A stretch of 5,619 bases of DNA from an uncultured Eubacteriales bacterium. Its GTDB lineage: Bacteria; Bacillota; Clostridia; Lachnospirales; Lachnospiraceae. A program made the translations under genes and the position numbers. The notes under the pieces are model-generated. The model saw only the letters and a list, made by a program, of their open reading frames with translations, was not told the DNA's origin and did no database searches. The stretch is taken from positions 1-5,619 of the forward strand of contig CACYBV010000420.1 in assembly GCA_902772745.1 (NCBI GenBank), in the 5' to 3' direction. Shown here one piece after another: positions 5,203 through 5,619 of this stretch; positions within the stretch are counted from its first letter, which is position 1, and each line of letters opens with the position of its first letter.

Positions 5203-5619
5203 TTATTCGAAACTCAGCCTCGGAAGCAGACGGGAAATATTCGTCCCCTTCCCGGTTCCCGTGATTTTCACAGGAACGCCCTCCGGGACAGTCATCCCGA
5301 AAAAGACCTCTTCTTCATCCGAAGTCTCAAAACCAAACAGGTTTCCAGTGATTTCCCGCTCTCCGAGGTATGCATTCCCGCTCACACTGCTTTCGGGATT
5401 ATTCGCTTCAGCCTGCAATCTCCGAAGATCCTGCTCCTGCTCCGCCATCGTCGGAAGCTCTACCCGATACTGGGCGTTTTTCCAGCGAATCACCACAAAA
5501 TGCGTGCCCTGAATATTTACGATCATTCCCCGGTCCGCGCTGACGGTCAGATTCGCAGAATGTCCGTCTGCCGACTCCAGCACGGCGGAGACCGGCTTCC
5601 GAAGCACATATGCCAGAAT
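5203..5619 (-). CDS. Unrecognised protein, C-terminal 138 residues (runs off the right edge)
   Basis: The frame is open from the window edge to the TAA at 5203-5205, giving 138 visible residues. A GTG at 5607 could be read as a start, but the frame continues upstream as ILAYV and no Shine-Dalgarno is visible before it. This is therefore most likely the C-terminal part of a longer protein. I do not recognise the family. The visible part starts with a hydrophobic ILAYV, possibly the end of a membrane segment. Beta-rich stretches follow (GMIVNIQGTHFVVIRW), then a polar, Glu/Gln/Arg-rich helix (MAEQEQDLRRLQAEAN), then a second beta-rich part ending in LLPRLSFE. Several Gly-rich turns and few Cys are seen. 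It is transcribed toward the arg cluster but separated from it by a strong terminator and a separate promoter, so no functional link is implied. Confidence 0.7.
   Translation of the reverse strand: MLAYVLRKPVSAVLESADGHSANLTVSADRGMIVNIQGTHFVVIRWKNAQYRVELPTMAEQEQDLRRLQAEANNPESSVSGNAYLGEREITGNLFGFETSDEEEVFFGMTVPEGVPVKITGTGKGTNISRLLPRLSFE

Overview
All recognisable genes lie on the minus strand, so the window reads from right to left. The base composition is moderately GC-rich. Shine-Dalgarno sequences are of the AGGAG type. The ArgD and TetM-like GTPase sequences look like those of anaerobic Clostridia, most probably a Lachnospiraceae-type gut Firmicute. That assignment rests on recalled family resemblance and was not checked by a search.

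Layout in transcription order: (1) the 3' end of an unrecognised gene (from beyond 5619 to 5203), closed by a strong intrinsic terminator (5116-5147). (2) A gap of about 415 bases (4788-5202) that holds this terminator, a run of small hairpins (4948-5095) and a very good sigma-A-type promoter (4846-4874, perfect TATAAT, TTGATT, 17-base spacer). (3) A small GNAT acetyltransferase (4787-4326). (4) argJ (4263-3022). (5) argB (2837-1965). (6) argD (1861-656). (7) The N-terminal third of a TetM/EF-G-like translational GTPase (659 to beyond base 1), whose ATG overlaps the argD stop in ATGA.

argJ, argB and argD encode three enzymes of the acetylated ornithine branch of arginine synthesis. ArgJ recycles the acetyl group from N-acetylornithine to glutamate, ArgB phosphorylates N-acetylglutamate, and ArgD transaminates N-acetylglutamate semialdehyde. 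argC, whose product acts between ArgB and ArgD, is not in the window, nor are argF, argG or argH. The ArgB sequence has the N-terminal helix and C-terminal signature of arginine-sensitive hexameric kinases, as expected for a cyclic pathway controlled by feedback on ArgB. The leading GNAT could be an unrelated acetyltransferase or could help form N-acetylglutamate; the sequence does not settle this.

The less ordinary elements are a degenerate inverted-repeat element of about 144 bases between argJ and argB, a smaller hairpin element between argB and argD, the hairpin cluster upstream of the promoter, and the apparent translational coupling of a ribosome-associated GTPase to argD. No tRNA, rRNA, CRISPR array, transposase or phage gene was seen. 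No new multi-gene system is evident.
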